63,894 nt of DNA from Verrucomicrobiota bacterium (GCA_019247695.1 JAFBAP010000019.1:1-63894); one strand, 5' to 3'; positions 35,542 through 46,440 are shown, counted from the stretch's first letter. Notes: generated from the letters alone by a model not told the origin. Translations and numbers: made by a program.

Positions 35542-37269
35542 TTACCGGAACAAATTCGTCCGGGCCAGATCGATGACTTCATCACCGCGCCCGTTGAGCA
35601 CGGCTCGGATCAGGTAAAGGCCGAAGCCGGTCATCTGTTGCAAGTCGATCGTCGGCGGCATCGACAATTCCTGCCGATTTACCGCCACGTCGATGAGCGC
35701 AGGGCCGTCATGCTCGAGCGCCTTCTTCAGCGCCGAATCCACTTGCTCGGGAGCTTCGACCCGAAGGCCCAGGAGGCCCGCCCCTTCGGCCATCTTGGCG
35801 AAATCCGGGTTGTGCAGGTCGGTACCGAAACCGAGCAGGCCGGCCGCTTTCATTTCCAGTTCCACAAATGCCAGGGAACCGTTGTTGAACACGACCACCT
35901 TGACGGGCAGGTTCAACTGCTTAAGCGAAAGCAAATCTCCAAGCAGCATCGCGATGCCGCCATCCCCTGAAAGGGAGATAACCTGCCGGTCCGGGAGAGC
36001 CGCCTGGGCACCGATGGCCTGCGGCAAGGCGTTCGCCATCGAACCGTGATTGAACGATCCGAGCAACCGGCGTTTCCCATTCACCGTCAGATAGCGGGCG
36101 GCCCAGATGGTCGGGGTCCCGACGTCGCAGGAGAAAATCGCATCGTCCGCTGCCAGTGCATCGAGCCTTCTGGTGAGGTACTGCGGGTGGATCGGCTTTT
36201 TACCGGGCACGCCGGTGGCCAGGTCGTCCAGGCCTTTCCGCGCTCTACGGTAATGATCAAGGCAGAGGTCAAGGTGTGAACGCTCAGCCTTGGCGTTCAG
36301 GTGGGCGAGCAGCACTTTCAGAGTTTCTTTCACGTCCCCTACCAACCCGATATCCACGCGGCTCCGGCGGCCAATCTGTTCCGGCCGGATATCGATTTGA
36401 GCAATGGTCGCCTTTTCCGGGTAGAACTGTTGGTAAGGGAAATCCGTTCCCAGCATCAGCAGGGCGTCGCCGTTCATCATGGCGTAGTAGCCGGAGGAAA
36501 AGCCGAGCAGGCCGGTCATGCCCACATCGAACGGGTTGTCGTATTCGACGAACTCTTTACCCCGCATGGCGTGCACGATGGGAGCTTTGAGTCTCTCGGC
36601 GGTCCGGATCAATTCATCGTGCGCCCCGGCGCAGCCGGCACCGGCCAGGATGGTGACCTTTTGCACGTCGTTCAGAACCGCCGCAAGCCGCTGGATATCT
36701 TCATCCGACGGCCGGACGGTTGGCCGTGCCGGGTTCAGCTTCAGCCGGGGCTGCGTGGCGATCGCTTCCTGCAAGGCGATATCGCCGGACAGCACGACCA
36801 CGGCAACGCCCTGCCGCGAAGCGGCTGTCTGCATGGCAATTTCAAGCACCCGCGGCATTTGTTCCGGGTGTGAAATCATTTCACAATAATGGCTGCATTC
36901 CGCAAACAGCCGTTCCGGATGGGTCTCCTGAAAGTAATTACTCCCGATCTCCCTGCTCGGGATATGCGCAGCAATGGCCAGCACCGGCACGCGATTACGG
37001 TGGCAATCGTACAGACCGTTGATCAGGTGCAGGTTGCCGGGCCCGGAACTGCCGGCGCAAACCGTCAGGGCACCCGTAAGGTGGGCCTCGGCACCGGCCG
37101 CAAACGCGCCCGTCTCCTCGTGGCGCACATGAACCAGCCGGATTCCGCCGTGCCGGCGAATGGCATCGGTGACCCCGTTCAGGGAGTCGCCGACAATGCC
37201 GTACACGCGTTTCACCCCCGCTGCGGCCAGGGTGTCAACAAGCAACTCAGCGACTGTCTTTTTTGCCAT
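35542..37269 (-). CDS. poxB: Pyruvate dehydrogenase (quinone)/pyruvate oxidase
   Basis: 575 aa, matching PoxB length. It is a ThDP enzyme with N-terminal [18 protein letters not shown], the activating glutamate in [15 protein letters not shown], an FAD-type middle domain ([32 protein letters not shown]) and the ThDP-binding [17 protein letters not shown] segment. It decarboxylates pyruvate to acetate and reduces membrane quinone. A strong ribosome site (GGAGAAAGG) precedes the ATG. Acetolactate synthase relatives are less likely given the FAD-domain pattern and length. Confidence 0.88.
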   Translation of the reverse strand: MAKKTVAELLVDTLAAAGVKRVYGIVGDSLNGVTDAIRRHGGIRLVHVRHEETGAFAAGAEAHLTGALTVCAGSSGPGNLHLINGLYDCHRNRVPVLAIAAHIPSREIGSNYFQETHPERLFAECSHYCEMISHPEQMPRVLEIAMQTAASRQGVAVVVLSGDIALQEAIATQPRLKLNPARPTVRPSDEDIQRLAAVLNDVQKVTILAGAGCAGAHDELIRTAERLKAPIVHAMRGKEFVEYDNPFDVGMTGLLGFSSGYYAMMNGDALLMLGTDFPYQQFYPEKATIAQIDIRPEQIGRRSRVDIGLVGDVKETLKVLLAHLNAKAERSHLDLCLDHYRRARKGLDDLATGVPGKKPIHPQYLTRRLDALAADDAIFSCDVGTPTIWAARYLTVNGKRRLLGSFNHGSMANALPQAIGAQAALPDRQVISLSGDGGIAMLLGDLLSLKQLNLPVKVVVFNNGSLAFVELEMKAAGLLGFGTDLHNPDFAKMAEGAGLLGLRVEAPEQVDSALKKALEHDGPALIDVAVNRQELSMPPTIDLQQMTGFGLYLIRAVLNGRGDEVIDLARTNLFR

Positions 37270-37595
37270 GAATTTGCCTTTCTCCGAAGTTAGAAACCTC
37301 GGTGTGTCGGATGATTATGGGGGTAGCTTTTCAGGCGAGCCGGTACCGTCGGCTCTCCGCGTCTCGAGGCCGAAGTTCTGCCGGGGAACGGCATTGCGCA
37401 AGGCCGGTTTCACTCCGGCGAAGGTACCACGCCGGCCTCGAGCATCGCTCATTAAAACTCATCGAACCGGATTTACATGAGTCATTTTGAGATGTAAGTA
37501 GATGCGGTGGCTGAAAATGATTTAAGCGGGAACAGCGGCGGGACGCACCGGCCCCTCAGGGGTGAGGCGAAACCCGGGCTGCGCCGGCGTTTTGT
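37270..37595. other. Divergent intergenic region, 326 bp
   Basis: This gap separates poxB (-) from the LacI-type regulator (+) and should carry both promoters. A 10-bp perfect inverted repeat, CTCGAGGCCG (37363-37372) with CGGCCTCGAG (37433-37442), is the only clear structure; its half-sites are 60 bases apart, too far for a simple LacI operator. Confidence 0.45.
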
Positions 37596-38669
37596 ATGAA
37601 GGGGCAAGGATTAGTCAGCATCAACGATATTGTTGCTGCCGCGGGATTAAGCCGGGCGACCGTCGATCGTGTAATCAACAATCGCCCGGGGGTGCATCCC
37701 AGGACCCAGGCTCACGTCCTGCGGGTCATCAACCGCCTGGAGAACGGCCAGACGCCGCAGGGGTCAGAAGCGCCGGTTGGCGAATCGCAGACGGCGTATC
37801 AGCTGCGCCTGATCATCCAGGCGAGCCAGACGTTCACGCGGCGGCTGCTGGAAGCCGTCCGGCGGGTCAACGAGGCCCAAAGCAGCGCGGCTGCCGGTTT
37901 GCAGGCCCTGGCCAGCCGCTCCGACCAGGAGACCCTCGAATTGCTGCAAGCCGTGGGCGCCGAGGCCGATGGCTTGGCCCTGGTGGCCAAGAACACCGAG
38001 CCGCTCAAGGCAGCCCTGGCCGAGTGGCGCGCGGCCGGCAAACCGGTCGTGGCGCTGGTCTCTGACCTCGACGCGGCCGCCCGGGCGGCTTACGTCGGCA
38101 TCGACAACCGCGCCGCGGGCCGGCTTGCCGGGTTTTTGTGCGGCCGCTGCCTGGAACGGTTGCCGGCGGCCAAAGTGGCCGTGGTGGTGGGCTACTTCGC
38201 TTACCGTTGCCATGAAGACCGCGAGATCGGTTTCCGCTCCTTGTTGCGCCAGCGCTTCCCCAGCCTGGAGCTGGTGGAGGTCATCAAAGGGGAGGATTCG
38301 GCCGAGGCCACCTACCAAGCGGCGCTGCAGTTGTTCAAAAAACGCCCGGACATCGCCGGCCTCTACAACGTGGCCGGCGGCAACCAGGGCCTGGCCCAAG
38401 CGCTTCGGGACAGCCCGCTGGCCCGGCGCCCCTTATTCATCAGCCACGAACTGCACGAGGTCACCGAGCCGTTGCTGCGGGCCGGGGTCATCGACTTTCT
38501 GATCACCCAGGACCTGGAGGCGCTGGTGCGCACGGCCCGCCAACGCCTGCTGGAGCTCAAACTGGGGCGCGGCCCGGTGCGTGAACTCAACCACCTGCCC
38601 TTCCAGGCCGTCTCGGAGTTCAACCTCTTTGACCCCGAGCCAGCCTTGGCTTCCGTTCGGTCCGGATAA
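37596..38669 (+). CDS. LacI-family transcriptional regulator
   Basis: 357 aa. The N-terminal helix-turn-helix and hinge are typical: SINDIVAAAGLSRATVDRVI then NNRPGVHPRTQAHVLRVI. The rest is a periplasmic-binding-like sensor (VAVVVGYFAYRCHEDREIGF, DIAGLYNVAGGNQG, DFLITQDLEALVRTA). The EDREIGF and TQD segments resemble sugar-responsive members of the family. It is not next to an obvious sugar operon; poxB is the divergent neighbour and a possible target (inference). Confidence 0.88.
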   Translation: MKGQGLVSINDIVAAAGLSRATVDRVINNRPGVHPRTQAHVLRVINRLENGQTPQGSEAPVGESQTAYQLRLIIQASQTFTRRLLEAVRRVNEAQSSAAAGLQALASRSDQETLELLQAVGAEADGLALVAKNTEPLKAALAEWRAAGKPVVALVSDLDAAARAAYVGIDNRAAGRLAGFLCGRCLERLPAAKVAVVVGYFAYRCHEDREIGFRSLLRQRFPSLELVEVIKGEDSAEATYQAALQLFKKRPDIAGLYNVAGGNQGLAQALRDSPLARRPLFISHELHEVTEPLLRAGVIDFLITQDLEALVRTARQRLLELKLGRGPVRELNHLPFQAVSEFNLFDPEPALASVRSG

Positions 38670-38793
38670 AATGGGAAGCGTACCCCGGCAACCGCGGCCA
38701 GGGCGTTGGGCTTCAGGGACACCCCTGTCGCTCCGCCGTGCGCGCCGCGTGAGGGAGTTGCCGATTGCGCCGAATGACCCTAAGCTGGTTGCC

Positions 38794-39099
38794 ATGGCAC
38801 TTGTCTTTCAGGTCGATGACCAAGGTCATCTGCACCCCCAACTTCGCTGCGACGTCTGTGGCGGCACGATCAAAAACCTCTCCGGAGGAATTGCCCTTTG
38901 GGACCGGCGAAACGAAACCCCGGGCAGCGTGCTCGAGCCCAGCTTTCACTGCGGCGGCTGCGTGGAGAGAGAGGGAGGCGCCCCTCCGCAGTCGATACCG
39001 CTCGACCTGTTCATGGTATCCTTGATGAATAACATCCAGCTCCCACCAGGCGTTCTCGAAAGCGCCGGGCGCAACTTCAGTGTATCGGCGCGCGCGTGA
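38794..39099 (+). CDS. Small zinc-ribbon-like protein of unknown function
   Basis: 101 aa from ATG 38794; the open frame upstream is out-of-family sequence. Two Cys pairs, CDVCGG and CGGC (FHCGGCVE), about 36 residues apart, suggest a zinc ribbon. Short conserved-looking segments are MALVFQVDDQGHLHP and IALWD. No family is recognised. It is a single gene after the LacI regulator. Confidence 0.55.
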   Translation: MALVFQVDDQGHLHPQLRCDVCGGTIKNLSGGIALWDRRNETPGSVLEPSFHCGGCVEREGGAPPQSIPLDLFMVSLMNNIQLPPGVLESAGRNFSVSARA

Positions 39100-39231
39100 C
39101 CGCTGTCAGGCGGGTTGAGGGGTTCAATTTGGCTGAGCTGTTCTCCAGCCCGGAGAGTCAGCCCGGCACTTCAACGTGGGGTGTGAATGCGCCCATTTGG
39201 ACCCGCGACGCCTGCAATCACCGATCGCCAG

Positions 39232-40701
39232 TCATTCAGCGCGTCCGCTCCGCAGCGGTTTCTCTTCCATAAAAAGGAGAAACACATTGGTGATTACCAG
39301 CCCAAGCCCCGCCGTTAAGAAAATCGCGGCGAAAGCCGCACCAGCGCGGGTCCCAAGATCACTTAGCCCTTGGGCGGTCTCGGCGTTTTGAGCAAAGCCA
39401 TGACTGAGAAACACCGCGCCCAGAACGGAGACACCCATCGCGCCGCCGAGCGAGCGCAGAAAGGTCGCCGCACCGGTCGCCACACCAAGGTGCGCCGGAT
39501 CCACCGCGTTTTGAACACAAACAATCGCTAAGGGGAATGAAGTCCCGACACCGGCGCCGATGACCACAAAGAACGTTTCCAGCCCGACGTAGGGCAATCC
39601 ACCGGCCCAGGCTGCCAACAAAAAGAGAGCAAGCGCGGCCGTCGTTACACCAACCAACGCCACTCGTTTATAATGTCTCAATCGGGTTGTCATCCAACCG
39701 GAGAACGCGGCCCCGCATACCATGCTGGACATCAACGGGACCAAGCTCATACCGGCGCCGCTCGGGCTCAGGTGCCGAACACCTTGTAAATACAGCGGGA
39801 TGTAAACGCCGAGCCCCAGATTCACCGCCATCGAAAAAAAGTTCGACGCCGTTGCAGTTGCGACGGTCGGATTTTTCAACACCTCCATCGGAAGGATCGG
39901 CTCATCGCAACCGCGAATCCTCAGACCGAACAGAACCCAAAATACCAGGGACACGAAGGTCAGCCCGAGAACCTGGGGTGAGGTCCAGGCAAACCGCGAA
40001 CCGCCCCAAGTCAACACGAGCATCAAAGAAATCGTCGCCAGGATCACCAGGCCCGCTCCCAGCAAATCCAGCCGATGCCGGCCATGAACGGGAGGCAGCT
40101 TTTTTAAAGGGGCGTTCAAAAAGATAATGGCGAACGCGGCGAGCGGCAGATTAATCCAGAAGATCATCGACCAATGCAGCTTTTGCGCCAGAATGCCCCC
40201 AACGATCGGTCCCGCTAAACTTGCGATTCCCCACATCCCCGAAATGTATCCTTGATATTGGCCCCGTTCGCGGGGAGCAACCACGTCGCCGATGACGGTC
40301 ATGGCTAAGGCGCCCAAACCACCTCCGCCGACTCCCTGGATTGCTCGACCGGCTACGAGCAGTAACATCGATCGAGCCAAAGCCGAAATGATTGATCCGG
40401 CTACGAAAATCCCGATTGCCCAGAAAATAACCGGGCGCCGTCCTTTTATATCTGCCAGCTTTCCGCAGAGCGGCGTCACTGCGGTCGCCGTCAAAAGGTA
40501 AGCGGTGACAATCCAGGAGAGGTATTCGGCGTTTCCTAAAGAGTCCCCGATGGTGGGCAATGCAGGCGCAACGATCGTTTGATCAAGCGCCGCCAGGAAC
40601 ATCGCGAGCAGAACGCCGATAATGATGTCTCTCCGCGCTGCCGGATCAATTCCTCGGCTGGGACTCGTATGGGTGAGTTGGGTCGGCGGTCGGCGATTCA
40701 C
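39232..40701 (-). CDS. MFS drug:H+ antiporter, DHA2 (EmrB/QacA) family
   Basis: 489 aa with about fourteen hydrophobic helices. Motifs of the 14-TM branch are present: LDQTIVAPALPTIGDSLG in helix 1 (motif D1), GKLADIKGRRPVIF (motif A) and the motif-C-like GIASLAGPIVGG in helix 5. It probably exports toxic organic compounds across the inner membrane. The start is GTG 40699-40701. No linked regulator or membrane-fusion protein is present. Confidence 0.88.
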   Translation of the reverse strand: MNRRPPTQLTHTSPSRGIDPAARRDIIIGVLLAMFLAALDQTIVAPALPTIGDSLGNAEYLSWIVTAYLLTATAVTPLCGKLADIKGRRPVIFWAIGIFVAGSIISALARSMLLLVAGRAIQGVGGGGLGALAMTVIGDVVAPRERGQYQGYISGMWGIASLAGPIVGGILAQKLHWSMIFWINLPLAAFAIIFLNAPLKKLPPVHGRHRLDLLGAGLVILATISLMLVLTWGGSRFAWTSPQVLGLTFVSLVFWVLFGLRIRGCDEPILPMEVLKNPTVATATASNFFSMAVNLGLGVYIPLYLQGVRHLSPSGAGMSLVPLMSSMVCGAAFSGWMTTRLRHYKRVALVGVTTAALALFLLAAWAGGLPYVGLETFFVVIGAGVGTSFPLAIVCVQNAVDPAHLGVATGAATFLRSLGGAMGVSVLGAVFLSHGFAQNAETAQGLSDLGTRAGAAFAAIFLTAGLGLVITNVFLLFMEEKPLRSGRAE

Positions 40702-40996
40702 GGCTCGCAGGTTGCGATTGGTGCGGTCCAGAGTTCACCGCCGGGCCCCGTCACACGGGCCGGCTTGGCTTCGGATACGGATTCGCCGCTTGGTTTGGAG
40801 CGCATCCATGTATTTCGCCCACATCATTGTTTCGGTTGCACACCAATCGCTCACATCGGCACGTTCCCCCAGCGTGTCTGCCCTCACGACGGCCGTTGAC
40901 GACCCGACGCGCGACTTGCCAAAGCTCTTCCACGGCTCTATCAGCCGGCTTGATCCGGATAACCCCACCCTGTCCCCCGCGTTGCCTCAGTCCTGG

Positions 40997-43900
40997 CTAG
41001 GGCGTGACGCTGCACAGGCCTTTACCGAAGGCGCAGGTCACCGTGGTGCCCTGCCCGGGAGCCGAGCGCACCTCGAGCGTCGCCCCGAGCATTGCCGCCC
41101 GGTACTTCATGATGCGCAGCCCCATGCCTGCCATGGCAGCCGTCGTGCGGGCAAACCCGCGCCCCTCATCCACCACGCTCAACTCGAAGCAGTCGCCGCC
41201 GTCGCGCAGCCTGATCACCACCCGTTTAGCCCGCCCGTGCCTGGCGGCGTTGCTGATGGCTTCCTGGGCAATGCGGTACAGGTGGGTTGCCGCGCCCGCG
41301 TCGGTGATGCCCACGAGCAGCTCGCCCCGAAACTCGCAACGGATCTGGAACAACTCCGCCGCATTTCCCGCCAGCTCCTCCAGCGCCGTGGTCAGGCCCC
41401 CTGCCTCCACCGCCACGGGCGCAAGGCCCCGAGCCAGCATTCGCGCCCGGTCCAGGGCTTCCTGGACCAGCGCGAGGATGCGGTTGGCCTGCGGCGCCCG
41501 GGGATGGCCTTCGGCGGCCAACTCCTGCTCGAGCACGCCACTCAGCAACTGCACGCCCCCGAGCCGCTGGCACAAGTCGTCGTGCAGGTCGTGACCGATG
41601 CGGCGCTGCTCGCGCCCGCTGATCTCCAGAATTTCCTGCTCCAGTTGCTTGCGCTCAGTTATGTCCAGCGCGATGCCGCGAGACCGCACGGGCCGCCGTG
41701 CCTTGCCCGCGCCTTCGAAGAACGTTCGACCGCGCACGAGCAGCCACCGCACCGTGCCGTCCGGCAGCAGGACGCGGTACTCCACATCCTTGATGCCGGA
41801 CCCGCGTGGGTCGCGCGATTCACGGGTCGCCTCGCGGACCACCGCGTGGTCGTCCGGGTGCACGTAAATGGGCACGCAGTCCGCATCAAGGTGGAACTCT
41901 TGCTCCGGGTGCAGCCCGAAAAGGGACTGGTACTCGGGTGAGCGGTAGGCCTGGCCCGTGACCAAATCCAGCTCGTAAATGCCGAAGCCGGCGGCCTGGG
42001 CCGCAAAACGCAGCCGTTCCTCGGAGGCGCGCAAAGCTTTCTCCGTGCGCTTCTGCTCGGTAATGTCGATGATGACACCGAGGAGCCGGTGCCCTCTGCC
42101 GTCCGCCGCGGGCTGGCGCTGGGCGCGCGCCAGCATCCAGCGGTCGCCGCGTTCGGGATGTAGAACGCGCAACTGGAAGTCCATATCGCAGCCGGTCTTG
42201 ATGACCTGCCAGCTGGCTGCCTGAATCCGTGCACGATCGTCGGGGTGTACCAGGGCCAGGAAATCCGGCAAACTGCGGATTGAGGCCGGATCCGGGATAC
42301 CGACGATAGCGCACGACTCCGGGGTCACGAAGCTGGTCCAGCTTCCCAGATCACACCCCCATACACCGACTCGTCCGATCCGTTGTGCAAAGGCAAGTTG
42401 CGCTTCCCGCTCCCGGAGAGCTTCCTCAGCCTCCTTGCGTTCGGTGATGTCGAGCACAAAGGCGACCCCTTCCGGCCGGCCTTCAAGCCTGGCGGCCCCG
42501 ACCAGACCCCAAAAGCGGGAACCGTCCCGCCGGAGGTACTCTTTCTCATAAGGGATCATGTGGCCAGTGGCCTCAAACTCTGCCATCGCCTGCCGGGTGC
42601 GTTGAAGCCATTCCGGCGGCGTCAGGCGCTCCCACCGCACGAGGCCCGCCGCCAATTCCTGCCGGCTGTAACCCATGAGGCGCAGGAATGCATCGTTTGC
42701 GTCAGTGATCCGGCCGTCAGCCGTAAAGAAGGAGATGGTAATGAAGCCGCTCTCGCTCACGTGCCGGTAGCGCTCTTCGCTTTCACGCAGGGCCGTCTCG
42801 GCCTGTTTTCGCGCGGTGATGTCAGCGCTGGTGCCGATCCATTCGACCACGTCGCCCGCCGCGTTACGAATCGGCGCGCCGCGTGACAACATGTACTGAT
42901 AGCTTCCATTTGCTATGACGACGCGGTGTTCAATTTCGTAAAGGCTTTGGGCCGCGACTGCCTGGCGCCAAGCTTCATGCGTTCGGGCCCGATCCTCAGG
43001 ATGGATCTGGCTGAGCCAGTCGCCGGGATGCGTTTCCGGCTCGCCATGCCCCTGGATGTTGCCGCCCTCCAGGCTCAGCTGCCGCTCCCCGTCCGGGGTC
43101 AGTCGCCACACGGCCACTGAGGTGGCATGAACCAACGCGCGGTAACGGGCTTCGCTCGCCCGCAGGGCTTCCTCAGCCTGCTTACGCTCGATCAGGCAGG
43201 CGACCTGCCCCACGTAAAGATCGGTCAGGCGTAAGTCCTGCGCCGACGGCCGGTGCGGGTGCCGGAAAAGGGTCGAAAGCACGCCGAGGGGTTCGCCGTC
43301 ACGCCCGAACATCGGCGTGGACTGCACGGCCCGGAAGCCGGCGGCCGCCGCCAGAGCCCGGTAAGCGGCGAAGGCCGGATCGGCCTCGGTATCCTCCACG
43401 ATCACGCGTTGGCGCCGCTCCAGGGCCAGACCGCAGGCCGCCGACCCTTCCCGAATTGCTCGAAAGGGCTCGAGCACGTCCGCTTGGTGGAACCCGCGAT
43501 GGGCCACCAGTTCGAGGGTGCCGCTCCGACGATTGTAGAATTGGACGCTTCCGAAATCGGCGCCTTGAAGGGACACCGTGGCTTCCAGGATCTCGTCCAG
43601 CAGTTCATCGAGATCAGCCGCCTTGAGCAAGCGCGTGCTCAGGTCGTGCAGGCGATTCATGGCCGCCAGGTCTGCCGCGAGTTGATCTTTAAGCGCTTGC
43701 AGTTCCGTTTCGGCGCGCTTGCGTTCGCTGAGGTCAACCGTACTCACCACCCGGTAAAGCAGCCGGCCCACCTCGTCGCTGACCCCGATCACATCGATGA
43801 GCACCGGAAAACGGCTGCCGTCGCTGCGCACGTGCACGCTTTCCACCTGGCAATGGCCCTGGTGTGCGCGGCGGATAATCCCGGCCACGTTCGGCCATTC

Positions 43901-44989
43901 CTCGGGCGCGTAAATGTCCTCAATCAGCCGGCCCTCCAGCGCTTCGGGCCGCTCATACCCGTGCATGCGCGCGAAGGCAGGATTAACGCGGCCGATCGTC
44001 CGGCTATCCGCGTTACCGATGCACAAGCCTGCCGGGGCGTAGAAAAAGAGATCACGATACAATTGCAGTTCGGCTTCGGACCGCTTCCGTTCGGTGATCT
44101 CTTCGGCCAGCCCCACGGTGTGCACCGGCCGGCCGTGCGCGTCACGGATCACAAACACGTTGACCCGCACCCACACCGGCGAGCCGTCCTTGCGCAGGTA
44201 GCGCTTTTCGCTGCGGTAATCGCGGGTTTCGCCCCGCACCGCTCGTTGATAGGCCTGCCAGTCCGTTTCACGATCTTCAGGGTACGTGAGTTCGGAAAAA
44301 GATTTGGTCTGCAACTCTTGTGCGGAATAGCCCGTGATCTGGCAGAACGCCTCGTTCACGCGCAGGAAACGGCCCGTCTGCGGACAACCTTCCATCATAC
44401 CAACGGAGGCCCATTCGAAGAGGGCGCGGTGCCGGGCCTCGCTCTGGCGGAGCGCTTCTTGGGAGGCGGCAAGCCGGCTTTGCTCCTCGAGACGTTCCAA
44501 GGCCTCTTTGATCACCGGCGGCAACCGTTCGAGTAGTTGTGCGTCTTTGAGCAGGCAGTCCAGTGCACCGCCTCGCATCAACTCCAGACCGAGACGTTCC
44601 GCGCCCGGCGCGATGAGCGCAACAAACGGTATGGACTTTCCGGTTTTATGATGCCGCTCAAGTTCTTCCTGCCCCGACGAGCCGGACAATGGGAAATCGA
44701 TGAGGAGCAAATTGGCGCCGCCACGGCGTGACGGTTTGATCGCGTCCTGGATGCGCTCGGCAGTCAGGCAGGCGACGCCCGCGTGCGCAAGCGCTTTCCG
44801 GACGCTGGCCAACAACGCCTCGTCGGTTGAAACGGTGATGACGGTAGCCGTCGCCGGGCGGAGCATTGCGGGCTTATGGTCCGCAGAAGATGACAGAGAA
44901 TTTTGCATCGGGAACGCTTCGTGGATCAGGTTAATGCCTGTCGGTCCTAAGGCCAGCGCAGAATGGACCGGGAAGGATTCTTTGTTCAC
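40997..44989 (-). CDS. Multi-PAS sensor histidine kinase (HisKA_3/NarL type)
   Basis: 1330 aa. In order: a receiver-like domain (about 45-165, ATVITVSTDEALLASVRKAL; the phosphorylatable Asp region reads LLLIDFPLSG), two PAS/PAC domains, a GAF domain (about 460-610, FGSVQFYN...), four more PAS/PAC domains each ending in ITERK or ITEQK linkers, then a HisKA_3 dimerisation helix with the histidine in GHDLHDDLCQRLGG and a HATPase domain (ISNAARHG, VVDEGRGFA, GMGLRIMKYRA). No membrane helix is evident, so it probably senses cytoplasmic redox, light or ligand cues. No response regulator is adjacent. GTG 44987-44989 is the start; ATG at 44906-44908 is an alternative. Confidence 0.88.
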   Translation of the reverse strand: MNKESFPVHSALALGPTGINLIHEAFPMQNSLSSSADHKPAMLRPATATVITVSTDEALLASVRKALAHAGVACLTAERIQDAIKPSRRGGANLLLIDFPLSGSSGQEELERHHKTGKSIPFVALIAPGAERLGLELMRGGALDCLLKDAQLLERLPPVIKEALERLEEQSRLAASQEALRQSEARHRALFEWASVGMMEGCPQTGRFLRVNEAFCQITGYSAQELQTKSFSELTYPEDRETDWQAYQRAVRGETRDYRSEKRYLRKDGSPVWVRVNVFVIRDAHGRPVHTVGLAEEITERKRSEAELQLYRDLFFYAPAGLCIGNADSRTIGRVNPAFARMHGYERPEALEGRLIEDIYAPEEWPNVAGIIRRAHQGHCQVESVHVRSDGSRFPVLIDVIGVSDEVGRLLYRVVSTVDLSERKRAETELQALKDQLAADLAAMNRLHDLSTRLLKAADLDELLDEILEATVSLQGADFGSVQFYNRRSGTLELVAHRGFHQADVLEPFRAIREGSAACGLALERRQRVIVEDTEADPAFAAYRALAAAAGFRAVQSTPMFGRDGEPLGVLSTLFRHPHRPSAQDLRLTDLYVGQVACLIERKQAEEALRASEARYRALVHATSVAVWRLTPDGERQLSLEGGNIQGHGEPETHPGDWLSQIHPEDRARTHEAWRQAVAAQSLYEIEHRVVIANGSYQYMLSRGAPIRNAAGDVVEWIGTSADITARKQAETALRESEERYRHVSESGFITISFFTADGRITDANDAFLRLMGYSRQELAAGLVRWERLTPPEWLQRTRQAMAEFEATGHMIPYEKEYLRRDGSRFWGLVGAARLEGRPEGVAFVLDITERKEAEEALREREAQLAFAQRIGRVGVWGCDLGSWTSFVTPESCAIVGIPDPASIRSLPDFLALVHPDDRARIQAASWQVIKTGCDMDFQLRVLHPERGDRWMLARAQRQPAADGRGHRLLGVIIDITEQKRTEKALRASEERLRFAAQAAGFGIYELDLVTGQAYRSPEYQSLFGLHPEQEFHLDADCVPIYVHPDDHAVVREATRESRDPRGSGIKDVEYRVLLPDGTVRWLLVRGRTFFEGAGKARRPVRSRGIALDITERKQLEQEILEISGREQRRIGHDLHDDLCQRLGGVQLLSGVLEQELAAEGHPRAPQANRILALVQEALDRARMLARGLAPVAVEAGGLTTALEELAGNAAELFQIRCEFRGELLVGITDAGAATHLYRIAQEAISNAARHGRAKRVVIRLRDGGDCFELSVVDEGRGFARTTAAMAGMGLRIMKYRAAMLGATLEVRSAPGQGTTVTCAFGKGLCSVTP

Positions 44990-45120
44990 GGCACCGGGGC
45001 CAACCTGCGTTGTGGCGCGCTGACGGGGCGGGCAAGGCCTTCAACGTGCGTCACGCCGCATACATAACGCGAAGCACCAAACAGACACAGGTCCGAACGG
45101 CGCCAGGTTAAGGGTTGCTG

Positions 45121-46440
45121 CTATCGAACCCGGTTGCCATCGTGGTAGATCATCAGGATTTCGGTCGTGTGCCGGATGTCTTCCAGCGGGTTACCGTTTA
45201 ACACCAGGAAGTCGGCCCGCTGGCCTGGCGCGAGCGTACCGCGGTCGCCGGCCCCAAGCACGGCCGCGCTGTTCCGGGTCGCGCAGACGATCGCCTCCAT
45301 CGGACTCAGACCAGCCTGAACCAGCAGTTGCAATTCCCGGTGTTCCGCAAACCCGGGAATCCTGGTCGGCAACGCCCCGGAATCCGTCCCCAGGGCAACC
45401 GTGATTCCCGCATCAAACACCGCCTTTACGTTTCGTTGTCCCATCGCCGCGGCGGCCTTGTTTTTCCGGGTATTGGGGTTGGCCTGCATCTCCTGCGCGT
45501 ACAGCGGGTTTTGCCAACGCTCCAGCAGCTTGGGATCAACCGCCTGGACAAAGAACGGGTCCTGCATCCAGGCCGGCCGTTCCGCGTAGATGTACTGAGA
45601 TTCATCCAGGTCGAGGGTCGGGATGTAGACGACGCCCTTGGCTTTCATCGCGGTGAGTAATTCGGAATCGATGGGCTGATCCCGAACGCTGTGCGCCACC
45701 ACGTCAACGCCAGCCGCCACCAACGCTTTGGCATCGGCCAGGTAGAACAGGTGCGCCGCGACTTTCAGGCCGTTACGGTGAGCTTCATCGATGACCGCCT
45801 CAAAGATGCCGGGCGGCATCTTGGGCGCCGTCCCCAACAGATCGTCCACCCACAATTTTATCATGTCCGGATGCCGGGCGGCCGATGCCCGAACGTCGGC
45901 ACGGGCTTCGTCGGCGCTGGCCGGCCGGTACATCTGGTCCTCAGGAAGCGGAAAAGGCGGCGCGCCGCGCTGCACGCCCAGGCCGCGGTCAGCGCTGAAA
46001 ATGGCGGCGCCGCCGAGCGTTCCCTGGTGTTGCTCGTCACGCCAGGCGTAAAGGACATCCTTATTGCACCCCAGCGCCATGACCGCCAGCACGCCGCAGC
46101 GCTCATATTGCTCGAGCTGGCGGCGGACGTTGTCGCGGGTGTAGTGCGCCGGATTCGGTCCGAGGGCGCCCTGACACAGCCCGAGGTGGCTATGCGCGCT
46201 GATCAACCCCGGCATGACGGTCTTGCCTTGCAAGTCAACAAGTTGGCATCCCGGCGGAGGACGGACGGTGTCGAGCGGGCCAAGGTTCACGATCTTTGCC
46301 CCATCAATCAACAGGGCGCCGTTCTCCAGCGGCGCTCGCCCGGTGCCATCAATGATCCGGACACCGGTCAGGAGTGTGAGCGCCCTGCCGGGTAGAACGG
46401 CCGTCACGGCCGTCAGCAGAAGGAAGGACAACATTTTCAT
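45121..46440 (-). CDS. Secreted amidohydrolase-superfamily protein
   Basis: 439 aa. A signal peptide (LLLTAVTAVLPGRA) is followed by the amidohydrolase core: the metal site HSH in GLISAHSHLG, the carbamylated-lysine candidate in MIKLWVDD, histidines in AAHLFYL and VVAHSVRD, and the catalytic Asp in TVALGTDSGALP. It resembles imidazolonepropionase- and prolidase-like members. It would hydrolyse a C-N bond in the periplasm. The substrate is unknown. Confidence 0.82.
   Translation of the reverse strand: MKMLSFLLLTAVTAVLPGRALTLLTGVRIIDGTGRAPLENGALLIDGAKIVNLGPLDTVRPPPGCQLVDLQGKTVMPGLISAHSHLGLCQGALGPNPAHYTRDNVRRQLEQYERCGVLAVMALGCNKDVLYAWRDEQHQGTLGGAAIFSADRGLGVQRGAPPFPLPEDQMYRPASADEARADVRASAARHPDMIKLWVDDLLGTAPKMPPGIFEAVIDEAHRNGLKVAAHLFYLADAKALVAAGVDVVAHSVRDQPIDSELLTAMKAKGVVYIPTLDLDESQYIYAERPAWMQDPFFVQAVDPKLLERWQNPLYAQEMQANPNTRKNKAAAAMGQRNVKAVFDAGITVALGTDSGALPTRIPGFAEHRELQLLVQAGLSPMEAIVCATRNSAAVLGAGDRGTLAPGQRADFLVLNGNPLEDIRHTTEILMIYHDGNRVR

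Noticed and set aside
40622-41941. 439-aa plus-strand frame opposite the MFS and histidine kinase genes
   Set aside because: It is antisense to two clear genes, histidine/arginine-rich, and without family similarity.
43253-44536. 427-aa plus-strand frame
   Set aside because: It is the antisense shadow of the multi-PAS kinase.
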